Shown here: in pieces, positions 1-8,202 of the stretch | How the letters are laid out: every line of letters starts with the position of its first letter | Position numbering within the stretch: position 1 is the stretch's first letter | DNA from: Hyalangium versicolor | GTDB lineage: Bacteria > Myxococcota > Myxococcia > Myxococcales > Myxococcaceae | Assembly: GCF_020103695.1 (NCBI RefSeq) | Contig: NZ_JAHXBF010000016.1 | Coordinates: forward strand, 278,873-342,872 | Length of the DNA: 64,000 bases | Direction of reading: 5' to 3' | Notes under the pieces: generated by a model | Databases searched by the model: none | Seen by the model: only the letters and a program-made list of their open reading frames with translations | Told to the model about the DNA's origin: nothing | Program-made: the position numbers and the translations under genes

Positions 1-1869
1 AAAGGCGACATGACGTACTTCTTCGCCGTGAACGAGTGCCGCTGGTTCCTCGTCACGGGGCACTACCTGATGGAGGTGCTCAGCCACCACACCGAGGGGC
101 CCTTCAAGGACAACGAAGGGTGGGTGAACCTTCCGCAGGCGCTGCGCATCGTCGGGCGGCTGGAGCCGGGGTGCGATCCCCTGAACAACCAGTGCTTGAA
201 CCCGAACGGCCCGCGGCCCTACTTCGCTGGCGACATGCTGAGTTTCCCGGCGGACACGTGGACGTTCGACCTGGGCGCCCGCTCGCCGGATCTCGTGGTG
301 TTGCCGGCGGGCGGACAGCCGCACCTGGTGGGCATGCCCTACGGCATCCCCCTGGGCACGCTGGGCCTGGGCGTGCGGCAGAGCTACGGCAACTTCGTGG
401 GCGAGCTGGCCACGGACCACTTCACGGACACGCTCCGGCTCTGGAAGCTGTACCAGCTCTACAACTGTGGGGCCCAGAAGCTGTCACGGGTCTACTCCGG
501 CAGCGGAGGCACCCCTGCCGCCGAGGGGCTGGTGCGTGCCTACGGGGGCGAGGCCTTCCTCTATGGCACGCCCATGCACCAAGAGGAGTCGAAGACATAC
601 TCGGGCGTCTCGTGGTCCAACGCGCAGGGCTTCCAGGTCAACATCTACAACAACTCCAGGCTCAACTGCGACTCGGGGCCGATAGACTACCTCAACCACG
701 ATCCAGTGGCCGGCTCCATCCACTGCACGGCCAAATTCCAAGGGATGCGCCAGTTGCTCAGGGTGGATGTGTTCGGCGGCTACTGCAAGCGGAGCGTGGA
801 CGCACCCCTGCAATCCCTGGCGGGCGCGCTGAGCGCCACGAGCTTCGCCTGCGCTGGGACAGCGCTGTCGAACACCGCGCTCGGCAGGCAAGTGGCCGCC
901 AACCACAACTACTCGAACTTCATCGTGGGCCAGGGGCACAATCAGGCGCACCACATGCAGAGCCCCGCGTGCTTCTACGAGACGTTCCTCGCGGGACCTG
1001 GAGGCACGGAGATGTTCCGGCGCACCGGCGGAGGCACCTACAACCCCACGTACAACGACTACGACAGCGGGACGTGCATCGACTGGCAAACCAATTCGTG
1101 GAGATACGCTCCGGGCATGTCCTACCAGGACACCGGTTTCGATCGCTCCGTGGCGGATCTGAACGACAACAGCTACCTGACGTGTGACAACGTCAGCCTC
1201 CGGCCTGACATCCACGCGCTGCTCATCGAGTACACCACGCCCGTGGATGGCGCCGCCTACGAGATCATGAAGTTCCCGTACACGGCCTCGCCGATCTTCC
1301 AAGGGCCTCGGACGTTCTGCTACGCGATGGAGTGGGCGTGGAACACGGACTTCGGCTGCGGCTCCCGTCAGCCACCGGCGGACACGTGGCGGGCCGCCAA
1401 CGGTGGGGACTTCGCCATCCCGGCGCAGGCCCGCAGGCCGGTGCGCCGCTGGGTGCTCGTCCCCGAGTCCTACCGGGGCTCACTGCCCTTGTTGCACAAG
1501 CTGCCGGAGAGCACCTTCGCGCACTATGGAGAGGACGGCTCCTGGTGGTGGGCCTATGAGTCGGTGGGCAGCAACTGGAACGGGTACAAGCCAGCCCCCA
1601 TGGATCCAAGCAATGTGGACGCGACCCTCGAGGGCGCGCGGCCCTTTGGCAAGCACGCCAGCATCGTGGGAGTGCAGTTCCGCGATGGCTCCGTTCGCGT
1701 GGCGCGGCGCACCACGCACTCGCACGCGGTGACGCAGGCCCTCAACCAGACGGAGGCGCGCTGCATGACGGCGGGCTTCGACGAGGCGCCCACGCCCCCG
1801 CCACCGCCCGTGCCCGAAGGCGCCGCCTATCGGGAGAATTGGGCCTGCGGCGTCCCGAACTACCGCTGA
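1..1869 (+). CDS. Unknown Cys- and aromatic-rich, probably secreted protein (5' end outside window)
   Basis: I do not recognise this family. The frame is open from the first base. The first ATG (base 10) has only a weak AAAGG before it and the protein from there has no signal peptide, so the true start probably lies upstream. About 620 residues are visible, rich in Cys, Trp, Tyr, Asn and Gly, with a short proline run near the C-terminus (PPPPPPVP) followed by a last Cys segment. This composition, with many spaced cysteines and no transmembrane helix, fits an extracellular or outer-surface protein of a myxobacterium. No catalytic motif stands out. It converges on cysS, whose stop lies only 24 bases beyond. 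Coding is supported by consistent high third-position G/C over the whole frame. Function is unassigned. Confidence 0.7.
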   Translation, partial: KGDMTYFFAVNECRWFLVTGHYLMEVLSHHTEGPFKDNEGWVNLPQALRIVGRLEPGCDPLNNQCLNPNGPRPYFAGDMLSFPADTWTFDLGARSPDLVVLPAGGQPHLVGMPYGIPLGTLGLGVRQSYGNFVGELATDHFTDTLRLWKLYQLYNCGAQKLSRVYSGSGGTPAAEGLVRAYGGEAFLYGTPMHQEESKTYSGVSWSNAQGFQVNIYNNSRLNCDSGPIDYLNHDPVAGSIHCTAKFQGMRQLLRVDVFGGYCKRSVDAPLQSLAGALSATSFACAGTALSNTALGRQVAANHNYSNFIVGQGHNQAHHMQSPACFYETFLAGPGGTEMFRRTGGGTYNPTYNDYDSGTCIDWQTNSWRYAPGMSYQDTGFDRSVADLNDNSYLTCDNVSLRPDIHALLIEYTTPVDGAAYEIMKFPYTASPIFQGPRTFCYAMEWAWNTDFGCGSRQPPADTWRAANGGDFAIPAQARRPVRRWVLVPESYRGSLPLLHKLPESTFAHYGEDGSWWWAYESVGSNWNGYKPAPMDPSNVDATLEGARPFGKHASIVGVQFRDGSVRVARRTTHSHAVTQALNQTEARCMTAGFDEAPTPPPPPVPEGAAYRENWACGVPNYR

Positions 1870-1893
1870 GAAAGCCTGCCACCGACGGATGTC

Positions 1894-3372
1894 TCAGGCC
1901 GTCTCGGCCGCCGGGGGCGCCACCTTCCACGTGGTGCCTCCCGGGTTGTCCATGATCTCCACGCCCTTGGTCTTCAGCTCCGTGCGCAGCCGGTCCGCCT
2001 CGGCGAAGTTCTTCGCCTTGCGCGCCTCGTTGCGCTGCTCGATGAGCTGCTCCACCTGCGCCACGTCGATGCCGCGCTCGCGCACGGCTCGCTCTCTCCG
2101 GCGCAACAGCCACGGGCCCGGATCGTCCTCGAACAGCCCCAGCACGCCGGACACCTTGCGCACCACCTCCAGCAGCGCCTGGAGCGTGCGACCCACCAGC
2201 GGCTTGTCCTTCACCGGCGGCTTGTCCACCAGCTCGTTCATCAGCGTGAACAGGCCCGACAGCCCGCCGAGCGCTCCGGCGAAGTTGAAGTCGTCGTCCA
2301 TCGCGCCTTCGAAGTCGCGCAGGTACTTCTCCGGATCGCCGTGCAGCGGACCCTTCCCGAAGTCCTTGCCCGCCACGCGCTCGTTCACCTTGCGCAGCGT
2401 CTCGTAGAAGTACTCCATGCGCTGCTCGGAGTCCGCGATCGCCTTGTCCGAGAAGTTCAGCGGGTGCCGGTAGTGCGTGGACAGGAAGAAGAAGCGCAGC
2501 GCCTCCGCGTCCACCTTCGCCAGCGCATCGCGCAGCCGCACCACGTTGCCCAGCGACTTGGACATCTTCGCGCCTTCCATGTCCAGGAAGCCGCAGTGCA
2601 TCCAGTACTTCGAGAACGGCTTGCCGCTGGCCGCCTCGCTCTGGGCGATCTCGTTCTCGTGGTGCGGAAAGATCAGATCCAGCGCGCCGCCGTGGATGTC
2701 GAACGATTCGCCCAGGTAGCGCGCGCTCATCGCCGAGCACTCGATGTGCCAGCCCGGCCGCCCCTTGCCCCACGGGCTGTCCCACGCGGGCTCGCCCGGC
2801 TTGGCCGCCTTCCAGAGCGCGAAGTCCAGCGGCTCACGCTTCTGCTCGCCCGGCTGCACCCGCTCGCCCGCGCGCAAATCATCGAGGTTGCGCTTGGACA
2901 GCTTGGCGTAGTCCGGGTAGCGGCTCACCGCGAAGTACACGTCCCCTTGGGACTCGTACGCCACGCCCTTCTCCACCAGCTTCTCGATGATGCGGATGAT
3001 CTCCGCCAGGTGATCGCTCACCTTCGGCGAGACATCCGGCTCCTTCATGTGCAGCGCCTTCGCGTCCTCCCGGAACGCCTCCACGAAGCGAGCTGCCAGC
3101 ACCACCGGCTCCTCGCCCGTCTCGTGCGCCGCCTTGATGATCTTGTCATCCACATCCGTGTAGTTGCGGACGTACGTCACCCGGTAGCCCCGGTACCTCA
3201 AGTACCGGACCACCACATCGAAGGAGGTAAAGGTACGTGCATTGCCTACATGAATGTAGCTATAGACGGTAGGGCCACAGACGTAGATGCGAACGGCTCC
3301 CGGCTCGAGAGGGACCAGCGGTTCCTTCTGCATGGTCAAGGTGTTGAAGAGCGTGATCGCCGGTTGCTCCAC
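1894..3372 (-). CDS. cysS: Cysteinyl-tRNA synthetase
   Basis: Class I aminoacyl-tRNA synthetase that attaches cysteine to tRNA-Cys in the cytoplasm. The N-terminal catalytic core has the HIGH-type motif as HVGN (in YSYIHVGNARTF), followed by the ANB-like YTDVDDKI segment. The KMSKS loop is intact (EGAKMSKSLGN). Zinc-site residues include the first Cys (YVCGPTVY) and the HHENEIAQSEA segment. The C-terminal DALR-like helical domain is present. I chose the GTG at 3372 (492 residues) because a perfect GGAGGAAG lies 7 bases before it and the protein then begins directly with the conserved LFNT region. Longer starts at 3411 (GTG) and 3390 (ATG) lack such a site. Length is normal for the family. It is transcribed away from the FHA gene at 3456. 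Confidence 0.97.
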   Translation of the reverse strand: MEQPAITLFNTLTMQKEPLVPLEPGAVRIYVCGPTVYSYIHVGNARTFTSFDVVVRYLRYRGYRVTYVRNYTDVDDKIIKAAHETGEEPVVLAARFVEAFREDAKALHMKEPDVSPKVSDHLAEIIRIIEKLVEKGVAYESQGDVYFAVSRYPDYAKLSKRNLDDLRAGERVQPGEQKREPLDFALWKAAKPGEPAWDSPWGKGRPGWHIECSAMSARYLGESFDIHGGALDLIFPHHENEIAQSEAASGKPFSKYWMHCGFLDMEGAKMSKSLGNVVRLRDALAKVDAEALRFFFLSTHYRHPLNFSDKAIADSEQRMEYFYETLRKVNERVAGKDFGKGPLHGDPEKYLRDFEGAMDDDFNFAGALGGLSGLFTLMNELVDKPPVKDKPLVGRTLQALLEVVRKVSGVLGLFEDDPGPWLLRRRERAVRERGIDVAQVEQLIEQRNEARKAKNFAEADRLRTELKTKGVEIMDNPGGTTWKVAPPAAETA

Positions 3373-3379
3373 GGTAGGG

Positions 3380-3387
3380 CTTCCTCC
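3380..3387 (-). promoter_or_regulatory. Ribosome binding site deciding the cysS start
   Basis: GGAGGAAG on the minus strand, 7 bases before the GTG at 3372. It overlaps an upstream in-frame ATG at 3390, which itself has no such site, so the shorter cysS protein is preferred. Confidence 0.7.
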
Positions 3388-3455
3388 CATCAATGAACGG
3401 ACGGACGACACTCTAGGCGGCTGAATGTGGCAGAGTCAGCCACCAATCTGGGAGA

Positions 3456-4895
3456 ATGGACCCTGGAATGGCTCCCCCCAACCCCAAGCGCCCCCCGCGG
3501 CCTCCTCGCCCCCCCGCTGCGTCGGCGTCCAAGAAGGAGGACGTGGAGCTTCCCTTCGATGACGACGAGGTGGCACCGCTGCAGGAGGATGATCCGCGTC
3601 CCCAGCGAGTGCCCCAGTTTCCGGCGGGCACGCGCCGCTCCGTGCGAGGCACGCGAGGCCCTCGCGAAGGCACCAAGGATCGCGAGTTGGCCACGCGGTT
3701 CGATACGAACGAGTACTCGGATCCGGGCCACACGCTGGTCTTCCTGTACGTGGAGAAGGGCCCGGGCGCCGGGCAGCTGATTCCGGTGAAGCAGGGCCCG
3801 CTGGTGATTGGCCGGGCGTCCGCGTGCGACTTGAGGCTGCAGCACCCGTCCATCAGCCGCCGCCACGCGCAGCTGATGCGCCAGAGCGAGCGCTTCATCC
3901 TGAGGGACCTAGGCAGCCAGAACGGCACGTTCGTCAACCGGGTGAAGGTGAACTCGGATCACGAGATCAAGGTCGGCGACGAGCTGGCGCTGGGCAACGC
4001 GGTGTTGAAGCTGCGGGGCTCGGGAGTGAGTTCGGACAAGATTCCCCTGGTCTCCGCACCGGGCCAGGCGCCCGTCCGCAAGGGTTCGAGCGTTACCCGC
4101 GTGGCCCTCATCGCGGGGGCGGTGGGCTCGGCGGTGGCGGCCCTGCTGATCCTGGCGCTCCTGAAGTTCTCCGGTTCGGCCTCCCCTGCTCCGGCGTCCG
4201 CGAAGCCGGGTTCCGAAAGCGCCCCACCCGCCACGGACGCGCAGTCCCGGAAGGCGGAGGAAGCCTACGTCCCGCCTCCTCCCGCCACGGCGGAGGAGAA
4301 GACGACCTCGGAAGAAGCCGGGTCCGAGCGCGCCGCCAAACCGATCGAGCCCTCCTCCGAGACGCAGGCTGGCTCGGGAACCAAGGGTTCCGGCCCACGA
4401 GCCTCTTCTCTCGGCTCGAAGTCCTCCGCATCCCGCAGGGAGTCCTCCCGATCGAGCGCCAAGGGCTCCACACGCCAGGCCACGGCGGCCAACGCGAATA
4501 GCGATGAGATCCTCGCCCGCTACGAGAAGGGCGATGTGGCGGGAGCGCTGAGCCTGGCTCGCGCCGGGCAGATCGAGCCGCTCGCGACGAAGATTGCCCA
4601 GTTCCAAAGTGCCCAGGCCGCCGGTGAGCAGGCAGCCAAGGCGCAGGACACCGGCACCGCGATCCGGAACTTCACCGAAGCGCTGACGGTGGATCAGGGA
4701 TTGTCCCAGGGCTGGAGCGTGCAGGGACGTACCCTGCGGCAGCGGCTCGGCAAGCTCTACACCCAGGCAGGCCAGAAGCAGCTGAAGGCCGGAGCCCGGG
4801 ACGCGGCCCGCGACGCCTTCGAGGCAGCGCTCGAATACGACCCGTCCAACGCTGGGGCCAAGGCGGAACTCCAGCGATTGAACGGCAAGAAGTAG
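3456..4895 (+). CDS. FHA domain protein with one membrane span and C-terminal TPR-like region
   Basis: Predicted signalling or scaffold protein that binds phospho-threonine peptides through its FHA domain. In order it shows a Pro/Lys-rich, then acidic, low-complexity N-terminus (about 1-85); an FHA domain (about 90-195) with the hallmark GR-(S/T)-R-R-H-A pattern (VIGRASACDLRLQHPSISRRHAQL) and SQNGTFVN; one hydrophobic span near residue 215-238; a long Ala/Ser/Pro/Lys-rich linker; and a C-terminal alpha-helical region (about 345-479) with TPR-like repeats (EALTVDQGLSQGWSVQGRTL, FEAALEYDPSNAGAKAEL). FHA modules usually read Ser/Thr kinase output, and such kinases are common in myxobacteria. The start is uncertain between 3456 and the ATG at 3468. 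The gene diverges from cysS across about 80 bases. Confidence 0.9.
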   Translation: MDPGMAPPNPKRPPRPPRPPAASASKKEDVELPFDDDEVAPLQEDDPRPQRVPQFPAGTRRSVRGTRGPREGTKDRELATRFDTNEYSDPGHTLVFLYVEKGPGAGQLIPVKQGPLVIGRASACDLRLQHPSISRRHAQLMRQSERFILRDLGSQNGTFVNRVKVNSDHEIKVGDELALGNAVLKLRGSGVSSDKIPLVSAPGQAPVRKGSSVTRVALIAGAVGSAVAALLILALLKFSGSASPAPASAKPGSESAPPATDAQSRKAEEAYVPPPPATAEEKTTSEEAGSERAAKPIEPSSETQAGSGTKGSGPRASSLGSKSSASRRESSRSSAKGSTRQATAANANSDEILARYEKGDVAGALSLARAGQIEPLATKIAQFQSAQAAGEQAAKAQDTGTAIRNFTEALTVDQGLSQGWSVQGRTLRQRLGKLYTQAGQKQLKAGARDAARDAFEAALEYDPSNAGAKAELQRLNGKK

Positions 4896-4902
4896 CTCCG
4901 GC

Positions 4903-5823
4903 TCAGCGTCCTGCCTTGTCAGTCGGCGCGAGGGGCCGCTGCCGCAGCAGTTCGTGAACCAGCTCGCTGAAGGCCGTCACCTTGGGTGGCAGGTGCTTGC
5001 GCCCGGGGTGCACCAGGTACACAGCGCCGGTGGAGGACGCCCAGCGAGGCATCACGCGCACCAGCGCTCCGGCCGCCACCTCCGCGTCCGCCGAGAAGGA
5101 AGGGAGCATGCCGATGCCCGCGCCGGCCTTCACTACCTCACGTGCGAAGGACATGTCATCGCACGTGACGCGGGCATGAGCGCCCAGGTCCCCCAGCGAG
5201 CCCGGCTTCGCTTGCAGCACTTGAGGCGCTCCACGGAACCCTATCCAGTCATGGCTCTGGAGCTCCTCGGGCGTGCGCGGTGTCCCCTTGCGCGCGAGGT
5301 ATGCCGGTGAGGCATAGAGCTGGATGGCGATGGACCCCACCTTCCGCGCCACCAAGGTCGAGTCCCGCAAGGGCCTCAGTGAGATGCGCAGCGCCAGATC
5401 GACCCCGTCCCGGACGAGGTCCACGAGCGTATTGGAGAGGAGTACCTCCACCTGGGTCTTCGGGTAGCGGACCGTGAAGCGCTTCACCGCCTCCGCCAAC
5501 ACCGTCACGCCGAGGTCCACGGTGGAGGTGACTCGCAACGTACCGGAGGGCTCCTCCTCGCGCTCCGGCAGCTCGGCCAGGGAGGCCATCAGCGAGTTCA
5601 CCGACGGCGCCACCCGATCGTACAGCGATGCACCGGCCGTGGTGGTCGACACCTTCCGCGTCGTGCGGTGGAAGAGGAGCACCCCGAGCGACTCCTCGAG
5701 CGTGGCCACGGCCCGGCTCACCGTGGAGCGCGGCACGCCCAGCCGCTCGGCGGCGCGGGAGAAGCTGCCGGTGTCATGCACTGCGACGAAGGAATGCATC
5801 AGGTTCAGATCGATTGTTGCCAT
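4903..5823 (-). CDS. LysR-family transcriptional regulator
   Basis: DNA-binding regulator, 306 residues from the ATG at 5823. The N-terminal winged helix is typical of LysR proteins: LNLMHSFVAVHDTGSFSRAA followed by ERLGVPRSTVSRAVATLEESLGVLLFHRTTR. The rest is the effector-binding domain, with the LRVTSTVDLG and DLALRISLRPLRDSTLVARK segments typical of the family. Longer starts exist (5853, 5922) but add residues that do not fit the family, so the start is placed where the DNA-binding domain begins, although the site before it is weak. It diverges from the NmrA-type oxidoreductase at 5910 with an 86-base gap containing a perfect palindrome, the classic arrangement for a LysR regulator controlling its neighbour, possibly in response to a quinone or other electrophile (inference). 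Confidence 0.95.
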   Translation of the reverse strand: MATIDLNLMHSFVAVHDTGSFSRAAERLGVPRSTVSRAVATLEESLGVLLFHRTTRKVSTTTAGASLYDRVAPSVNSLMASLAELPEREEEPSGTLRVTSTVDLGVTVLAEAVKRFTVRYPKTQVEVLLSNTLVDLVRDGVDLALRISLRPLRDSTLVARKVGSIAIQLYASPAYLARKGTPRTPEELQSHDWIGFRGAPQVLQAKPGSLGDLGAHARVTCDDMSFAREVVKAGAGIGMLPSFSADAEVAAGALVRVMPRWASSTGAVYLVHPGRKHLPPKVTAFSELVHELLRQRPLAPTDKAGR

Positions 5824-5835
5824 GGCGCACCACAG

Positions 5836-5853
5836 ATGCTCGATTCCGAGCAT
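5836..5853. promoter_or_regulatory. Probable LysR operator (7-4-7 palindrome)
   Basis: ATGCTCG-ATTC-CGAGCAT is a perfect inverted repeat of 7 bases around 4. It contains the T-N11-A pattern expected for LysR-type boxes (twice, in register) and lies in the 86-base divergent gap between the LysR gene and the oxidoreductase gene, next to the regulator start. Recognition by the adjacent regulator is inferred from position and symmetry. Confidence 0.65.
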
Positions 5854-5909
5854 TGTTTCAAGGGCGGCACCGGAGCAGATTTCACCCGTCATCCACTCAG
5901 GAGCCGCAC

Positions 5910-6797
5910 ATGTCGACCACACCTCTCCTCGTTACTGGCGCGTCGGGTCAGCTCGGACGCCGCGTTCTCGAACTTCTGCTCGCTCGCGGAGCGGGCCCGA
6001 TCATCGCCACGACGCGCAATCCGGACTCCCTGAAGGAATTTGCCGCGCGAGGCGTCGAGGTCCGCCGCGCGGACTTCGAGGATGAGGCGGGTCTGGCCCA
6101 GGCATTCCGAGGAGCCGGGCGAGCGCTGCTCATCAGCACGGATGCCTTGGACCGCCCCGGTCGCCGGTTGGCCCAGCACCAGACCGCCATCCGCGCTCTG
6201 AAGGCCGCGGGCGTCCGGCACATCGTCTACACGTCGCTCCCCAACCCGGGCCCCAACTCGCCCGTCACCATCGCCCCGGATCACCGTCAGACGGAGGAGG
6301 CGATCCAGGCCTCGGGGCTCGACTACACCTTCCTGCGCAACAACCTCTACACCGACCTGATGTTGCACACCCTTCCGGGAGCCATCGCCTCGGGGCAGAT
6401 CATCGATGCGCGCGGAAAGGGCGCGACGGCCTTCGTCACGCGTGAGGACTGCGCGCAGGCCGCCACCGCCGCGCTGGCCGAGGCGTCCTCGGGACGAAAC
6501 ACGCTCGATGTGACCGGGCCCGAGTCCTTGACCAGCGATCAGGTCGCCGCGATCGTCAGCGAGGTGGTGGGCCGCAAGATCGTCCACGTCTCCGTGCCTG
6601 CCGAAGCCCTGATCCGCGGCATGCAGGAGCATGGTCTGCCGAAGGTCGCGGCGGAGCTCTACGCCTCCTTCGATGTGGCCATCGAGAAGGGCGATCTGGC
6701 CACCGTGACGGACACAGTGAAGCGCCTCTCGGGACGCACGCCTCAGACGGTGCGCGAATTCCTCACGGCCCACAAGGCCACCCTGACCAAGGCCTGA
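5910..6797 (+). CDS. NmrA-like NAD(P)-binding oxidoreductase (quinone oxidoreductase type)
   Basis: Atypical short-chain dehydrogenase of the NmrA/QOR2 type, 295 residues, cytoplasmic. The N-terminal nucleotide-binding motif is clear (LLVTGASGQLGRRV, a GxxGxxG pattern), followed by IIATTRNPDSLKEFAARGVEVRRADFED, typical of NADPH-dependent quinone reductases. The middle segment YTSLPNPGPNSP and DYTFLRNNLY also match that group. The start is secure: AGGAG lies 6 bases before the ATG. Quinone reduction is the family expectation; the true substrate cannot be read here. It is divergent from the LysR gene, which likely controls it. Other members of this fold are redox sensors rather than enzymes, so a sensing role is the main alternative. 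Confidence 0.92.
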   Translation: MSTTPLLVTGASGQLGRRVLELLLARGAGPIIATTRNPDSLKEFAARGVEVRRADFEDEAGLAQAFRGAGRALLISTDALDRPGRRLAQHQTAIRALKAAGVRHIVYTSLPNPGPNSPVTIAPDHRQTEEAIQASGLDYTFLRNNLYTDLMLHTLPGAIASGQIIDARGKGATAFVTREDCAQAATAALAEASSGRNTLDVTGPESLTSDQVAAIVSEVVGRKIVHVSVPAEALIRGMQEHGLPKVAAELYASFDVAIEKGDLATVTDTVKRLSGRTPQTVREFLTAHKATLTKA

Positions 6798-6836
6798 GCC
6801 TCCCATTACCACCCCGAGCGCTGAGAGCCTGTGTCC

Positions 6837-7499
6837 TCAGCCCTCGGAGCGAGAGGGACCTCCGCGCAGCCCTCGCAGCAGGAACCAGGCGTTCATCGCG
6901 ATGATGAACACCAGGAACAGCGCCACAGCCAGCCGCCCGAAGTCCTCTCCCGGCCGCTGGCCCTCGATGACGATCCACAGCCGGCCCTTCAGCGGCTGCA
7001 CCTCTCCCTTCGAGCGCAGGAGCGCGAACGCATCTCGGTAGCGAGAGGCATCCTCCTCGGCCAGCAGTTGCCCTCGCACCGCGAAGGGCCGCTGGTTGGG
7101 CGGAGGAGGAGACTTGCGTCCCGGTGGCCACTCCTCGCCGGGCAGTGCCGGCCGGCGCACCACGAAGGGCGACTCCCTCAACCCCACCAGGACGTAGACC
7201 GAGTCCCCCTCCCGCTCATACGCGCCCTGGGTCGTGGGAACGCCGTGCAACTGGACATAGCGGCTGGAGACCAGCTCCTCGTAGCGGTAGTCCCCCTCCG
7301 CGCCCAACGACAGCGGCATCCGAGGCGAGAAGAAGTACCGAACCTCACGCCATTGCATCGCGAACAGCGCCGCCGCCACGCCGATGGCCACCAGCGACAC
7401 CGGCGCCCGCAGCGGGCTGCGAGGCCGCCGGGCCTGGCGCGTCTCCAGCTCGGCAATCCGCCGCTCCCGCTCCTCCCGTACGAACTGCTCTTCGGACAT
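6837..7499 (-). CDS. Unknown two-span membrane protein
   Basis: 220 residues. An N-terminal charged cytoplasmic stretch (EEQFVREERERRIAELE) is followed by a membrane span at about 33-51, a soluble domain of about 140 residues probably outside the membrane, and a second span near 188-208, with a short basic tail. I do not recognise the soluble domain. No ribosome site precedes the ATG at 7497-7499. Instead the ATG follows directly after the T-run of the strong terminator of cdnL, so either translation starts from a very short or leaderless transcript or the true start is a non-ATG codon slightly downstream. It follows cdnL on the same strand but is probably not co-transcribed efficiently with it. 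Confidence 0.75.
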   Translation of the reverse strand: MSEEQFVREERERRIAELETRQARRPRSPLRAPVSLVAIGVAAALFAMQWREVRYFFSPRMPLSLGAEGDYRYEELVSSRYVQLHGVPTTQGAYEREGDSVYVLVGLRESPFVVRRPALPGEEWPPGRKSPPPPNQRPFAVRGQLLAEEDASRYRDAFALLRSKGEVQPLKGRLWIVIEGQRPGEDFGRLAVALFLVFIIAMNAWFLLRGLRGGPSRSEG

Positions 7500-7535
7500 G
7501 AAAAAGCCCCGGGTTCCTCAAGGGAGCCCGGGGCT
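7500..7535 (-). terminator. Rho-independent terminator of cdnL, abutting the next start codon
   Basis: On the minus strand a 9-bp GC-rich stem (AGCCCCGGG with CCCGGGGCT, arms at 7527-7535 and 7505-7513) with a partly paired inner loop is followed by five T, one C and then the ATG of the downstream gene. It lies 27 bases after the cdnL stop. Confidence 0.85.
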
Positions 7536-7562
7536 GAGCATGCGCCAGGGGCGCAGCGAGTG

Positions 7563-8060
7563 CTAGGCGGCGATGTTGAAGATCTTCTTCAGGTCCGACT
7601 CGATCTCTTCCTCGGAGCAGTCCTTGGCCAGCGACAGCTCCTTGATCAGCAGCGAGCGCGCCGTATCCAGCATCTTGCGCTCACCGAACGAGAGATCCTT
7701 GTCGCCCTTCAGGAGGTAGAGGTCGCGGAGCACTTCGGCGATCTCGAAGACGGAACCCGTCTTGATCTTCTCCATGTACTCCCGATAGCGGCGGTTCCAC
7801 GTCGTGGAATCGACCGAGATGTCCTTCTCCTTGAGGATAGAGTAGACCTGCTTGACGTCCTCCTCACTGATGATCTCGCGGAGGCCGACCGATCCCACCT
7901 TGTTGATCGGGATCATGATCCGCATCCCGTTCTCCAGGATGCGCAGCACGTAGAACGACTGGCGCTGCCCGGCAACCTCGGTGTGCTCGATGCCCATCAC
8001 CTCGCCCACGCCCTGCCCCGGGTAAACCGCCTTGTCACCAGTCTTGAAGCTGGTCTGCAC
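7563..8060 (-). CDS. cdnL: CdnL, CarD-family RNA polymerase-binding transcription factor
   Basis: 165-residue regulator that binds the RNA polymerase beta subunit through its N-terminal Tudor-like domain and stabilises open complexes at housekeeping (including rRNA) promoters. In Myxococcus xanthus CdnL is essential; that is knowledge of the family. Here the N-terminal module (TSFKTGDKAVYPGQGVGEV) and the C-terminal helical module (WNRRYREYMEKIKTGS, then EIAEVLRDLY) are both complete, and the length equals that of CdnL rather than of the much longer CarD with its AT-hook tail. The start is the GTG at 8060, with AAGGAGG 9 bases before it. It diverges from comEC and ends in a strong terminator, suggesting a single-gene unit. 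Confidence 0.96.
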   Translation of the reverse strand: MQTSFKTGDKAVYPGQGVGEVMGIEHTEVAGQRQSFYVLRILENGMRIMIPINKVGSVGLREIISEEDVKQVYSILKEKDISVDSTTWNRRYREYMEKIKTGSVFEIAEVLRDLYLLKGDKDLSFGERKMLDTARSLLIKELSLAKDCSEEEIESDLKKIFNIAA

Positions 8061-8202
8061 TCGTTACCGCCTCCTTGAATGATCCGGCTCCGGCCTACGG
8101 AAGCACGGCACTACTACCACAAACCACACCTCCCGGCAACATTTCTGCTCGGGAGACCTTGACCGCCTCTGAACCGTCAAACTACCGTGTCGGATTTCGT
8201 GT

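Noticed and set aside
5628..5909. Longer N-terminus for the NmrA-type oxidoreductase
   Set aside because: It would run through the LysR regulator gene and its operator; a strong ribosome site precedes the ATG at 5910.
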